From Monilinia fructicola (lineage: Eukaryota; Ascomycota; Leotiomycetes; Helotiales; Sclerotiniaceae), in the NCBI GenBank assembly GCA_008692225.1, contig VICG01000003.1:2783501-2847500 (forward strand): 64,000 nucleotides of DNA, in the 5' to 3' direction. The first letter of the stretch is position 1; each line of letters opens with the position of its first letter. Below are positions 23,770 through 36,079 of this stretch, piece after piece. Both the position numbers and the translations under genes were made by a program. Under the pieces are notes generated by a model. It did not search any database and was not told the DNA's origin. It saw only the letters and a program-made list of their open reading frames with translations.

Positions 23770-25757
23770 ATGGATGGGGAGAAATACGGGCTTCCCGGAA
23801 CCGTGATCGACAAAGGAACTTCTGCAGCCGACGACAGATCCAGACCCGGAGAAGCGCCCGAGGATGTCGAAGGCTCCCCACATCGATATCTTACGGGATG
23901 GAGACTTGCACTCGTAACGGTCTCTCTAGCCTTATGCATGTTCTTGACGGGCGTCGATGGCAGTGTCATAGGCGTGGCAACACCTGGCATTACAACCTCG
24001 TTTCACGCGATCGACGACCTTGCCTGGTATGGCTCTGGCTATATGCTGCCGCATACCATTCTTCACCCCATACTAGGCGTCTTGTGCAAGTCTTTCAATG
24101 CGAGATACGTCTTCCTGACTTCCATCGTAATATTTGAGGCTGGGTCATGTCTCTGTGCTGCTGCACCCACCTCGACGTCTTTCATCATTGGCAGAGTGAT
24201 CGCCGGATGTGGTGCCGCCGGTCTGCTTCAAGGAACGCTCGCAATTGTTGGGCTCTCCGTTCCGAAGAAGAAGGTTCCTCTCTACTATGCATATGTTCTT
24301 AGTGTGCAAGGAGTCAGCGCATGCACGGCTCCTATCTTTGGAGGAACATTTGCAGATAAAGTATCATGGCGTTGGTGCTTTTGGATGTAAGTTGAGCATT
24401 GGCTGTGGACATTGCACTCGAAGTATACTGATCGACAAAGCAATTTGCCAATAGGCAGCGTCGCTTTGGCCATGGTGATGTTATTCGTGAAACCGAAATT
24501 GCCAAAACAAGCCGGCGATATCAGATCGCTTCCTCCCTTGCAAAGATTACGACGCGTGGACTGGGCCGGCACACTTATCTTTCTCAGTGCCTTTGTATGC
24601 TTGTTCTTAGCTCTCCAGTGGGGGGGCCAGACAAAACCATGGCGCTCATCCGAAGTGATTGGTCTTTTTGTTGGTTTCGGTCTGCTATTAGGACTTTTTG
24701 TGTATACCCAGAAGTTTACGGGTGAAGACTCTCTCATTCCTCGAAGAATCATGACGCAGCAAACTGTTCTATTTGGGACGATTTACCTGATCCTGTTCGG
24801 TCTTCAGATGGCTGTTGTGGGTAGCAACTCGAGTTTCTCTTATTGATTCAAGGGGCTAACAAAGTCAGTACTTGCAATATATCCCGATATACTTTCAAGC
24901 CATACGAGGCACCTCCGCAATCAATAGTGGGATTCGTATGATAGCCATGGACGCTGGAAGGATCATTTTCATAATCATTTCGGGAATCATAGTCACGAAA
25001 TTCGGGTATTATGTGAGTCACAATATTATTGTTTCCCTGTGGTATCCTAACCAACTCGACAGATGCCTTATATGGTCATCGGTACAATGATAAACGTAGT
25101 TGCCGCCGGCCTCTTGACAACTTTGGATCTTGATACTTCGACGGCTCGCTCGACGGCTTTTATGTTTCTTGCTGGAGCAGGGGCTGGAATAGGTGGCAAT
25201 CAGCCTTTCACTGCACTGCAAGCAGCTTTGAAGTACCAAGCACCCAAATTCTCTGTAAAGATATATACTAATTGTTAACAGAGAAGAAGATCTATTTATT
25301 GGCAACGGCTTGACCGTGTTTGGCTTGCAATTGGGAACGTAAGTCAAACATCAAACCCATAACTTTCAGTGAGAACCATGCTGACAATACTGCCAACCCT
25401 CACAGATCCCTTGCCTTTGCCATCAGCCAGCCTGTCTTCCTCACGAAGATCTTTAGTCGTCTAGCAAATGACCCTTTGACATCAAACATATCCCGTTCTT
25501 CGATTATCGCAGCCGGTGCATCGCATCTGGATCGACTGGTTGATAATCCCGCCGCCTTAAACGTGGTCCGGAAGGCATACAGCGAGGGCATCAGGGACAC
25601 CATGATCGTTGCCCTCGTTGCAATTTGTTTATGTCTCTCATGTCCACCGGGGATGGAATGGTTGCAGCTGGAGAATACTGATGCGAAGATCGAGGAGGAT
25701 ACTGAGAATTTACCGTCGGTGGTTCTGACACTCACTGAAGTTCGCAAAAAATCATAG
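23770..25757 (+). CDS. MFS drug/toxin efflux transporter, DHA2 (14-helix) type
   Basis: This is a proton antiporter of the major facilitator superfamily, expected in the plasma membrane. Six exons (23770-24386, 24441-24816, 24869-25012, 25063-25232, 25282-25338, 25406-25757) join to about 571 aa. The first exon has LALVTVSLALCMFLTG, then DGSVIGVATPGITTSF and WYGSGYMLP, the loop GRVIAGCGAAGLLQG and motif C-like APIFGGTFADKVSWRWCFWI, followed by NLPIGS across intron 1. Later segments include YLQYIPIYFQAIRGTSAINSG, a classic DHA2 stretch. The third donor (GTGGGT at 24817) is weak and was chosen because it keeps frame. I prefer the ATG at 23770 (MDGEKYGLPG) over one at 23548. The frame is intact. 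Substrate cannot be read from sequence. Confidence 0.88.
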
Positions 25758-27679
25758 ATCGTTGCATGATCTCTGAGATTGATGACGATAATGTGGTCTT
25801 GGAAGATCATAATCTCCAAGTCTATAGGCCAATTCTTCTACCTCCGCACTTGGCACACTAATCATCACTGCTCTTGACGTTAACGGAGATACAAACCATT
25901 TTTTCGTGCCATCAATAGTATTATTTGCTTTCATTTTCTTTCTCATGGCTTTTCATTTCCTGAACTGAAACACCTTACAAGATTCAAAATGCCTCGGGTC
26001 ATGATTTTTTACTGCGCCCACTGTTGACAGGTAGAAATTGATTGTTTACAAGATCACTATCTCTAATGAAGAGACATAATGTATGAATAAGATAGCAATG
26101 TGATTCTTCGAAATTTAACCAAGCGATGCAAGTATCCTTTTATCATTTCTCACCGTGTCCTCAAAACATCCGTATGAAAGACGTGATACAGCCCGCTACA
26201 TAAAATACTCAGTTTCCAAGCTCGCTACCCCTTTTTCCAGTGCTAGTTTTCATGCTTCTTTATGAATGCATTCAACCCCTACCAGCTCCTAAGTCTAGCC
26301 ATTGAATTCAGAATCACCGTTAATACTGTGAAATAGCCAGGTCGGATCTTTAGCTGCGCCGTGCGCGAAGCGTCACGATGATAGAATTGAATACTTCAAT
26401 CTGACTGAAATATTGGGTTTAGAGACATGAGATGATAATAGTCTGATGCATCCGGGCACGATGTTTGAAGGCACGAAAGACAGCAAGGAAAAACCAAGCA
26501 CTGGTGGGAAAAGAAGATGTTTGTCACTAGATAGCAGGGCCTACTCATATAGGCACCAACCAGATGCATCTCACTCTTCTACTCTACCTAGTACATATTG
26601 CCGACATTGATCTCCTATATCTCATTAAAACGGATAACCTGAACAGATATCGTCTACTTGAGCGTCGAATACTAAGAGATATATTGCTAGAGTTGGAATC
26701 TAGATATCAGAAACGCTGTAGGATGATTCTTGTGTTGCAGAGTCTTCGTGGCACCTGATACCCGTTAAAGTCCTCACCCCCTTCGGAACCTAAAATGAAC
26801 TACAAGAGCTACCTAGGTACCTACCGAATAACAATATTTCGATTGAAAACCATGTTCAAAGCAGAATATTATAAGATCCCATACGCGCTCTGCTAGTAAC
26901 GATTAAATTCAAGTCTAAATATACTTATACAATTTTACAGGAGAAGGTTAAACGCGCCGTTAGCTACTACACTCTCACACGATGGTGATTATATACCACT
27001 TGGTTCCGTTCTCGTCAACATGACTTGAGAAATAGTACTTTCGGAAGAGAAGGTCTCTTCAGCTTTTGATAATTAAGCATTATTTTAAGAATTTCGCTTA
27101 TTTTGCGTATGTCTCTTTTAAAACCCGCCTGAGTATACTGACGCCGCTTTCCTTCTTTGGTAATTGGGAAAGATGATTAGGATGCTAAACGTTTGACTAC
27201 TAGTTTTACACGTTCTCTTCCAATGTTCCTATCTTGAAGACATAGTGATTAATTTGTTTGATTTTATGATTCTAATGTTGGATATTTATACAGGGTATCT
27301 TAATATTTACAAAGCCAGTTTTCTGGCTGTTAAAACCCACCATGCCAGGTCGCTCCTTCTCTAATACTATTCATAATTCATAATTCATGATACATAAAGC
27401 CTCCTTTTCCAGCCATGAACGACCAGGCTAATCCCTCCAAGCAGTCCTTCCAAGCCAATTCAAAGCCATAAATCCTAAAAAGCCCACGACCGTAATCCAA
27501 AAAATTCCAAATCCAAGACCCCAAACTTCATGTCCAACTCTTAATTCTCAGCTGCAAAATCCAAGCCCCAGCCCAAGCAGCCACCACAGGAATCAATGTT
27601 CCAGGTCACAATCCACAAGACAACCTCGAAGTTCGTACGTGCTCAATGAGTTGGTCAGCCCATAGAGCATGTTTCCCAC
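25758..27679. other. intergenic, 1.9 kb, convergent 3' ends
   Basis: The MFS gene and IMA1 converge on this interval. It is moderately AT-rich with few open frames. A 64-codon frame at 26564-26758 is not supported. No repeat family is evident by eye. Confidence 0.5.
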
Positions 27680-29675
27680 CTACAAGGGAGAGGTGTTTTC
27701 GACTGTCATTGCTTCAAGCGACGAGGAAACCTCATCTTGCGATGAGGACTTGAACTTATAGAAGGCCCCTGCACCTACCGCTAATCCGCCCAATAACAAA
27801 CTCAATCCTACAGCTCTTCCCATGCTCAACTTCGTCATTCCCTTGGTCGGAGATTCGGGTGGGTCAGAAAGGGAAAATTTGCCGAAGGCTTCTTCGAATG
27901 CGGAGTCCAATTGGTATGCTGCAGGGTTCGCGACGTGAAGTTTTGGATCCGCAATGTGAATTTCACGGTGATTGGGGTCTCCTTTACCAAACGCCGGCTT
28001 TTGTGTCATGCTGTTGAAAAAATTCTCTTTTCTCTGAGCAGACGGTACGTTGAGTCGTGGTCTGTTAGGGGGGTTGCGGAGCCGATGAGCGGGACTGATC
28101 GGGGCAGCTGGAAGTTTGCCATAGAATGGAGATGGACCGTTGAATGGAACTGAGGATTGAAAAGAGGATGACGATTGACCGAAGGGCTGAACAGAGGTTT
28201 CATTATTCGAAGCCGTGTCCAAAGCACGATGTCGGATGTTGAAGTCATGTTTCACATGAGTAACGGTTGGATCCCAGTCCATCTCCTCACTTTCTTGCAA
28301 TTTCCAGTCTGGTACCTGGCCAGTCGCCAAGTAATGATCTAGCTCGGCATAGCTTAACCCAGAGGTAGCAGTTTTTAGAAGAAGCTCTGGCTGTTTTGGA
28401 ACTTCATGATTCCGATTATGCTTTTGACTGTAGGTATTCACGAGTGCCTTTTCGCGGAGAATAGATTCGTAACTTTGGCGGTCACGTTGATATGCCTGAT
28501 CTTGATCATTTGTGCTGCTTTGGCGAGTATGAGTTGCTGATGGAGAAGAATTTCTTTGTTGGGGTTTTGATGTTGAGGACATGATTTCATCAAGAACATC
28601 TGACATGGTATTGCCGGATCTCTCCGAGTTCTCAAACTTCGGTGGCGTATAAATTGGCCCCGGATTCGACTTCCAGAGCGCGATTCTTTTAGGGCCAAGG
28701 TAAAATCGTGATCCGTACGCGATAAGAAAGTTGAAAAAGATGGTGCAAATATTTGCCGTTATTGTGCTGAATGATGAAAAGTCTGCAAAATACCCACTTT
28801 TGAGAATGGAACATGAGAGTACTTGTAAGACCAGTTGCAGAAGTATTTGATATCCATACCAGTTCAAGAAGCCAATGTATCGTTTTGGGCTTCCTCTTGG
28901 GTACCATCGTGAGAAGAATGGGTTCAAGCCGCACGACAGAAAATTGCAAAGGATACCCCATCCCAAATATCTCTTAGAAGAAAGGAAGAAGGTGATGTTG
29001 AGTGCCAAGTCGTTTGATAAATAAGGGATGGAGTTCAAAGCGTTGTTCAGAATTTTGGTGGCATTGAAGGGGGCCAGAACAAGAGCCATCATTTGGCCAA
29101 TGACCCCAAGGTACCAGACTTTTGATACGATTGGGTAGATAAATGCTTGATATATAACATTTTGAAAGGTATCTTTCCATGTCTTCTGGCTTCTGATCAA
29201 TTCGCTGAGAGCGTTCAATCTTCCAAGCCAGTCAGATTTTGCAAATTTATCAGCTTTGTCACGTTGCTCCTGAGCTTTTGGTGCACAGTCTTCGCAAACA
29301 ATTGGGTACCGCTGGTCGAGATCCTTCTTAACCAGGCGGATTTTCTCTTCGTAAGTATGATACTTTGAATGTCTCATATCGAATTCTACATCCAACTGCT
29401 TCAGAACGTCATAATGATATTGTTGATTACGTAAGCACCTTTCGCAAAAAAATAGGTGACTTGGTGAAGGAATCCGAGTTTCTCTGACGTGCGTATTGAT
29501 TGTTTAGACTTGTGTCGGTAACTTGCACAGGCGGATCTGTGATATCGCCATTCGAATCCAAATAATTAGTTGCGTCGCAAGTCCCGCAGTCGAATTGAGA
29601 GAATGAGCCATCAAATTTATGATTGGATTTTTTGCCACAATAGAAGCATACGAGACGTTTTCGAAAAAGGGCCAT
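27680..29675 (-). CDS. IMA1: Ima1/Samp1-type integral inner nuclear membrane protein, one frameshift
   Basis: Fission-yeast Ima1 and animal TMEM201/Samp1 are inner nuclear membrane proteins with an N-terminal cysteine-rich domain facing the nucleoplasm. Here the start at 29675 gives CFYCGKK and FDCGTC, then FCERC and CEDCAPK, i.e. four CxxC pairs for zinc. Several hydrophobic segments follow (for example YPIVSKVWYLGVIGQMMALVL, YQILLQLVLQVLSCSI), then SRFYLGPKRIALW, a long polar Ser/Pro-rich region and a C-terminal helix (GLSLLLGGLAVGAGAFY). The frame breaks in a run of seven A at 29446-29452. Six would restore FCERCLRNQQ, the third CxxC. Total length is about 660 aa, as in filamentous fungi. 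It diverges from ALG14. Confidence 0.87.
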
Positions 29676-30579
29676 TTTGGGCGTCTTTTGATGTATCCAG
29701 GTAGGTAAGTATCCAGGAGAGTAGTTGAAGAATTTGATGATTTGAAATCTTTGAATGACCGTGACCGTGACGGTAATGAATTTGATGATTTGAGAGTTCT
29801 ATCAGTTATTTGTATCGAAGTTGAGAAGTTTGAGAAGTTTGAGAAGTTGTTCTTGTTATTGCAGTTGCTGTTGTTATTGTAATTGTTATTGTTGTTGTTG
29901 TTGTTGGAAGTTTATATGAAGCTTGGTGTTCTGCGAAATATGGTGTTTCGAGTTCATGGTTGTAGAAAAGATGATCAGATGGAAACTTGAAGATGGAAGA
30001 TGGAAGATGAGTACTTTAATCTATCGCGTCGCGTTAAATGTGATTTTTAAACCTCGAGTCACGAGACTTTGCCTTACTTAACCTCAACTAGGTACACCTG
30101 GGCAGTCCACGGGTATTTGTAGCTTCACGGCTTTATCACAACGGCCCAAAAAGGAGAAAAAATCAAAATAAGCTCGGCTCACGGTGCCTCTTACCCGATA
30201 GGACTACGAGCTGGTGGTACCCGTACCGTACCGAACGGAATAATTTAGGAAGGAACGATTAACGTTTTTCTACTGTGCTTCATAGTACTGGACATATATT
30301 TGCATGCGTGTATTGCACTTGTGTCACCATGAAGGCCTGATATGGGATTCTCGACTTATATTATACAATCGATTCATCTTATGCATCCTATCTAGTCTGG
30401 TTAATGGTTAATGGTTAATGGCTACCTAGGTAATGGCTAATGCTTCATATATGAGATTCCACCAACTCATATAACTCTGTCGAATCATATACGTATATAG
30501 GGCTACCTAGTACAACGTTGTCCTCTCGAATCAACCAACAATATCCATCCACTTCGTTCAGCCTCGCTTGTCTCCAACG
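29676..30579. promoter_or_regulatory. divergent promoter region of IMA1 and ALG14 with TTG-rich repeats
   Basis: IMA1 and ALG14 start on opposite strands about 900 bp apart. Next to IMA1 there are three copies of GAGAAGTTT at about 29820-29845 and a TTG/TTA trinucleotide tract at about 29856-29907. Other repeats are CTTGAAGATGGAAGATGG near 29985 and TTAATGG near 30400-30425. No coding region is seen. Confidence 0.55.
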
Positions 30580-31407
30580 ATGATTGTCCTTTCAGCCTTG
30601 TCTCTGATAATTGCAGCAACCTTGATTATTGTCACCACTGTCTCTGTAAGAGCATTTTCTTTTATCTTTCTAGGATGCTGTACTGACTTTGGGACGATGT
30701 AGCTGCGACTTCTCTATGTGATATCTCCGAATAATCGGTGTCCTCCAGTCAAGAATCATGATCAGCCTTCTCATCTTGTGGTAGTTCTTGGTTCTGGCGG
30801 TCATACTGCCGAGATGATATCTCTTCTTCGCGACATAAATACAAAAAGATGGAGACATAGAACATATATCATATCTGCCGGAGATAACTTTTCTTCTACA
30901 AAAGCACAAGATTGTGAGGAGCGTATTCAATCAAAGGTTCGACCCTCTATGCCATGTACAAAACCTGGCGAATTTGATTCTACTACGGGGGTCTGGGATA
31001 CGATAGTGGTTCCAAGAGCGAGGGAGATACATCAACCACTCTACACTGCGCCAATTTCCTCCTTGTGGTGTATGCTGGGGTGTCTCAAGGCACTGCACAA
31101 CATCTCGGTGACCAGTACAATCCAGCAATATCCGGATACCATTATTACAAACGGTCCTGCTACAGCTGTCATTGTAATTCTGTCTAGTTTCTTGTTGAAA
31201 TTTTTCGGGCTGGCTCCTGTATGGAAGATGCAAACAATTTATGTGGAGAGTTGGGCAAGGGTGAAGACGTTAAGTCTAAGCGGAAAGGTTCTGTTATGGC
31301 TAGGGATTTATGATCGATTTCTCGTCCAGTGGGAAGGCCTAGCTAAACAAATAAACGGCGACAACGCTCGGCAAAGGGTGGAATGGAGGGGTTTCTTGGT
31401 GCATTAA
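30580..31407 (+). CDS. ALG14: Alg14, membrane anchor subunit of UDP-GlcNAc transferase
   Basis: Alg14 recruits the catalytic subunit Alg13 to the ER face and together they add the second GlcNAc to dolichyl-PP-GlcNAc in N-glycan synthesis. Exons 30580-30645 and 30703-31407 give 256 aa. The first exon is an N-terminal membrane helix (MIVLSALSLIIAATLIIVTT). The family signature is present: LVVVLGSGGHTAEMISLL, then HRTYIISAGDNFS, PRAREIHQPLYT, TIITNGPATAVIV, TIYVESWARVKTLSLSGK and the C-terminal IYDRFLVQWEGL. Length and motif order match fungal Alg14, and there is no frame defect. Confidence 0.94.
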
Positions 31408-31652
31408 CAAAACGCCAAATGCTCTCTGCGAAACCAAAATATCTAAGCAAGCCCTGGGAGTCGCTCTTCTGGAAAGTGCAACTGATCAAGACACAGAGCG
31501 ACAATAGTAACATGTCCTGGCACATCTAGCAATGCCCTCTAGTTCATATTCAGACATTGTAGTCCAACATCAGCTTCATAGATTTCATACTTATTAACGC
31601 CATTTCTGCCCTTGTAATGTTGTTGTACATGCCTGTAGCCGATTGAGTATCC
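31408..31652. terminator. 3' intergenic between convergent ALG14 and RSM25
   Basis: Only about 245 bp separate the two stop codons, so both polyadenylation sites must lie here. No specific signal can be singled out. Confidence 0.35.
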
Positions 31653-32434
31653 TTATGCGACCATTGCTGCCGCTGGCTCTTCGATAGTCTCATCTCCTTC
31701 TTCTAAAAGAGCAGCTTCCTCACTTTCGGTTCCAACACCAGTGTATGCTCCTTGTCGTTGCAAATTCGCAGCCTCAATCTCCTTCGTAGCCCATGCCTTC
31801 CACTCCTCGAAACTCTTGTCCTCCAATTCCATTCCCACCTCCAAAGCACCCTTGTGAAAGTATGCCCCGACGTACTCTGCCTCTTCTTTCGCAATTCTTC
31901 GTTCGATCTCCTCTTCTTGACGGAGAGCATAGAATTCCTTCCGGGCTTTATCGTAAGCCTCGTTCTTAGACATTTGCTGGTTATGCATCAGCCAAAGCTG
32001 CCTCTGTACCACACTATCTACACGTTAGCTACAAAGAGCAATAACCTTGAAATCGAAAACAACCTTTCACCAGTCAAAGGTCTTCCGGGCTGTGCTATTC
32101 TGCTCCAATCACATCTTTGTCCGTCACGACCATCATTTTCAAGAACAATTCTGGGCCTCGCTAGCTCCCATGGGTGATCGCGGAAGAATTCCTGTCTTAT
32201 TCGATCTTCTTCGTACACAATAGCCTGTGGTTTGAACAGCTTGCTGGCCTTTTTCGTCCTAGGCCTGCCATTGCTTTCTCGGTGTTGAATGGGTTGCGTC
32301 CTTGTGAGAATCTCAGAAGGAGGCACTGAGCCGATCGTCTTATACCATGGTGGTACTTGAGAAATGCTTTGAGATTCAAGTAAAGCCGATGCTGTTTGGT
32401 AAACGCGCGATGGCTTCAAATTGAGCCCCCTCAT
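31653..32434 (-). CDS. RSM25: mitochondrial small ribosomal subunit protein mS23 (Rsm25)
   Basis: A mitoribosome 37S component. The ATG at 32434 gives [20 protein letters not shown], followed by [21 protein letters not shown], which is the typical mS23 N-terminus. Exon 1 (32434-32064) ends in GRPLTGE, and exon 2 (32013-31653) begins [12 protein letters not shown]. The intron of 50 nt has a GTTGTT donor and a CTAAC branch sequence. Further family stretches are [18 protein letters not shown] and [16 protein letters not shown]. The acidic Ala/Glu-rich tail ends PAAAMVA. The mature model is 243 aa and in frame. It shares a 325-bp divergent promoter with a PPR gene. Confidence 0.91.
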
Positions 32435-32759
32435 ACTCGCAGAACTTTCCAAAAGGTTAACATATATTTGACTTCACAAATCTAAAGAACTCACAATCTC
32501 AAAGTAATCTATTAACAGTAATGCGGGGGTGGTGGTGTCCTGGGTCGCAAATATTGATAAGTTTTTGAATACTGCCGGCAATCTCCGCCAAAATTTCCAA
32601 AAATTTGGCGATAAGTCCTAAAGTTTTCTACAAGTCAACACTTTACCCCCCCACACAAGCTTCTAAGTCGACCACAACTGCAGATAAGGACTGGAGGGCT
32701 GGCCTGGCTCCAATGACTTTTCAGAGACGTTGACAAAAACTCAAAATGTCAGCCGGCTC
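32435..32759. promoter_or_regulatory. shared divergent promoter of RSM25 and the PPR gene
   Basis: Two genes for mitochondrial proteins start on opposite strands 325 bp apart. The interval contains AAATTTCCAAAAATTTGG-type short repeats near 32585-32605. A shared control of the two genes is inference. Confidence 0.5.
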
Positions 32760-34560
32760 ATGTCCTCCTCTTGTATCTCCTCCTCGAAGAGCAGCACCCT
32801 CATCTCGAAGCTAGCAGCCCCTCGACAAGCTCTCTCTTTTCTATATCCAATTGGCATCCTAAAGACTTCCCGGAAGCTTCCAAGAGGAAAAGATTCCAGC
32901 AAACCTACACAAATGGTCTCAAGTACATTCGGACTCGAAGCATGGTTCATTTCCTCACTCGCCAGGGCAGGCCATTGCCACAAACATAGCCCAAAACCTT
33001 TACATCCCGTAACTTTCTTTACATCCCATAGGCCAAATGTTTCTACCAATGGTCTGCGGTCTACCAAACTTATTCCAAGGCGACGAAACTACACGGACAA
33101 TACACAATCTGAGGCGGAAGAGAAGAAAACAATCAATGAGGCAAATCAGACTCGAGAAGAGCTGATGGAGCTGGTAGATCAGTACCACGGATACTCTTAT
33201 ACGCATCAATTACCTATAGTGGAGTCTCCAAACCTTTATCAGCCAAGTAATGGTCCTCACTTGCGGGTTTCGGACGAAGAGGAAGACGAATGGCCACCCC
33301 CACATCAAGCATGGCCTTCCGACGACGAGACGAAGAAGAAGCTAAAAGAGCTTGAATCTGCACTGAAGCATTTTTATAGCACCGATGCAGAGACTGTATA
33401 TCAAATCTACCGTGAACTACCAGAACCTCGAGTTCCTTATCTAGAGGCCAACTTAAGGCACATGTTACTTCGCCACTTGAGTATAGTGGAAAGGAAGGAT
33501 GAACAGTCGATGCTTAGGTACTTCTCTGTCGTTGATGATATGAAGTCAACCGCTATTCCATTGAGTGTTTCGGAATGGACAAGTGCCATTTCTTTTGCTT
33601 CCAAATACGTCGCCAAGGCCACCGAGGTAGAAGTCGAAAGTGCCTTAAAAATGTGGAGGGAAATGGAGCATATAGCAGGTGTCAAGGGCAACAATGCAAC
33701 TTTCAACGTTCTGTACGATGTTGCATGCAAAGCTGGTAAATTCACCCTTGGAGAAATGATCTATAAAGAAAATGATAGCCAGGGGTTTCGAATACAACCG
33801 ATTCCATTATGTTAGTATGATATTTACCTGTGGGCTAAAAGGTGATGGGGATGGTGCACGAGCGGCATATGCAGCCTTGGTTGATGCTGGAGAAATTGTC
33901 GATACCGTCGTCCTCAACGCAATGATCTCAGCTCTTATCAAATCACACGAGCCCAGTGCTGCGTTGAACATTTACGAGCGAATGAAAGTTATGCATGCCG
34001 AGCGGGCAGGCACACAAGAATGGCACAGGCACTTCAAGAATCGTCGAGAAGTTAAGCGCGCATTATTGCGAATGGCCTTGGAATTTAAGCACGATCCAGA
34101 AGGGCGAGCGAAAGTTCAGCAGAGCTCTGTCGTCTGTCCAGACCTACAAACATATAGACTGCTGATCAATCACTTTGCAGTCACAGAAGGCGAGCTTGAC
34201 AAAGCGGCTAAGTTTCTAGAAGAAATGGGTCTTTTCAATGTTCCTTTACATGGTGCACTTTTCCTCTCTCTATTCAAGGGATTCTGCCTTCATGGCGGTA
34301 CTCGGTATACGAAATGGACCGGTGCCAGATTAGAGAGTGTATGGAAAGCTTATCTGAAAGCTCTTGATAATGGCGTGGAAGATATATACATGTCAACTTG
34401 GATCGTAACGAATGTTCTCAAGGCGTTCGCAACGTGTTCTGGTCAAGTGAGAGCAATCGAGGCGTGGAGAGAGATTCGAGAGAGGTGGCAGCCGGATGAG
34501 CGGCAGATGAATGCCATTATGCCGGATTTTTATAGGCTTGGTATACCGGAAAACGGGTAG
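32760..34560 (+). CDS. pentatricopeptide-repeat protein, probably mitochondrial; one frameshift
   Basis: PPR proteins bind organellar RNA through helical repeats of about 35 residues. The first in-frame ATG is at 32760 (MSSSCISSSKSSTLISKLA), a Ser/Lys/Arg-rich region suited to a mitochondrial presequence. Helical repeats appear from about residue 210, e.g. VYQIYRELPEPRVPYLEANL, ATFNVLYDVACKAGKFTLGE, DTVVLNAMISALIKSHEPSA and TYRLLINHFAVTEGELDKA. The frame shifts in a run of four A at 33769-33772. Three would give MIYKEMIARGFEYNRFHY, a clean PPR. After the shift the frame is open to 34560. Expected size about 600 aa. Target RNA unknown. Its head-to-head arrangement with mS23 is compatible with a role in mitochondrial translation. 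Confidence 0.84.
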
Positions 34561-35058
34561 AGAGATGATGCGTTTCGAGCTGAATTTTCGATATGTACAT
34601 CAGTGTAGAATATGGTGACTTACAGAAGACTGCTTCAGTCGTGTATAATACAGCTTTATTGCCGTCATATAGTTCGAGATTGAGGAATGCTCAAAATATC
34701 CATTTTGAAGAGTCCGGTGTGTCATTGGACATTTTTAATCCCAGATGCTCTATATCATGCTCTTGGTTCGTCTTATCGGTGTCGATACAACTAGTCGTAA
34801 TGTGTCTACGTACAGATTCCCTTGCACCCTTGGAACAGTATCTCACCTACATGGGGAATCATCTCACAGATCGCCAATAACATGAAATCTGAAATTGAAG
34901 AGTGAATTCATAAGTATCGATACAACACCTTTAGCTCATGCCCTCTTATTTTCACTTGCCACTACTCAACGCCCAGCGGGCATTATGGAGACTATGGCCT
35001 GCTGACTCCACAATGAGAATAAACGATAATCAAACATAATCTTCCCTATCAGGTACCC
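34561..35058. other. intergenic
   Basis: Downstream of the PPR gene. A 95-codon frame at 34593-34880 has no supporting features and overlaps the expected 3' untranslated region. Confidence 0.45.
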
Positions 35059-36079
35059 TCATTGCGGTATCCGCTTAATGCTAACTCTATACCATCGCTC
35101 TGAAGTCATCGCCCCTTTTAAATTATATTGATCGAAGAACAAATATGCCTCAGCTTGCTTTGCACTAATCCTCTTTGCAAGATTCAACCCCGATTTCTCC
35201 ACAGCCCATTCCCGCAGTTGAGAATTAGCAGGATCAATCAATCTCCGGGAAGGCTCCATGGGCGTATGAGTATCATTGGCCCAATTCATCAGATGATTGA
35301 GAAACGGATTTCGCTTCCCGACATGCTCGAAGAGTCTTTCTTCGTCAGAGGGAAATGAGATATATCTCGTCCGCAACCCCTCTCGGTGAAATCCTCGTCC
35401 TTAACCATCGTGGACCACAATCTGCTTCTTCATGATGGTGAGGGTTCCTGTATCATCGAGACCGCATCCCAGGATATTTGCCGCATTCACGAGTCCATGA
35501 TTCGAGCCTTTGCCACATCTGGTCCCCAGGCACGCTCCCTCGCACGTCTTCGCCGGCAAGGAGGATGATGGACTTCCCGGTCTGAGATGCGGATCGTTTA
35601 GTATAGAGAGATGAGCTGGTTTGGTCATCTAGTCGACGGAGGTGTTGTTGGGTTTGATACTTATTGAGGTATGATGCTCGCTGTCCTTTGTCGGCGATGC
35701 TACGGTTGGATATGCTAGCACCAGGTAGACAGACTTTTACCTCCATGAATGGTTGATAGAATCATGATGGAATTTAGAAAATCAGATGAAAACGTCCTTC
35801 GCGATATACGTTCCTTGGTTTCTACGAACCACTCTCCTGGCAAAAGTGAAGAGGGTTGTCCTCCAAATAATGGCAAGCGAATAGTTCGAATGTGATGGCC
35901 AGCAAGTTAGAAGGCGGAGCTAGAGGTTTTGTGGGTTCTTTTTGATACTCAAATCGCCTTTGGGGCTTTCTGATGATACACCCGTTTCCTTCCGCGCTGG
36001 GCATGAGATTTAGTTGGCAATTGGTCATCCTGGGGAAATATCGATATTGTCTTGATCCATCCACGCAGCCAAACCGCAA
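35059..36079 (-). pseudogene. possible degenerate gene, unidentified
   Basis: Minus-strand pieces in two frames look partly coding: FEYQKEPTKPLAPPSNLL with FELFACHYLEDNPLHF (36079-35822), a second piece 35746-35453, and a third from 35628 that reads through a TAA at about 35401 in the same frame into YISFPSDEERLFEHVGKR, then LREWAVEKSGLNLAKRIS and AEAYLFFDQYNLKGAM. The last stretch is clearly helical and unlike the chance frames nearby. I do not recognise a family. It may be a decayed gene, a multi-exon gene I cannot assemble, or chance. Confidence 0.25.
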
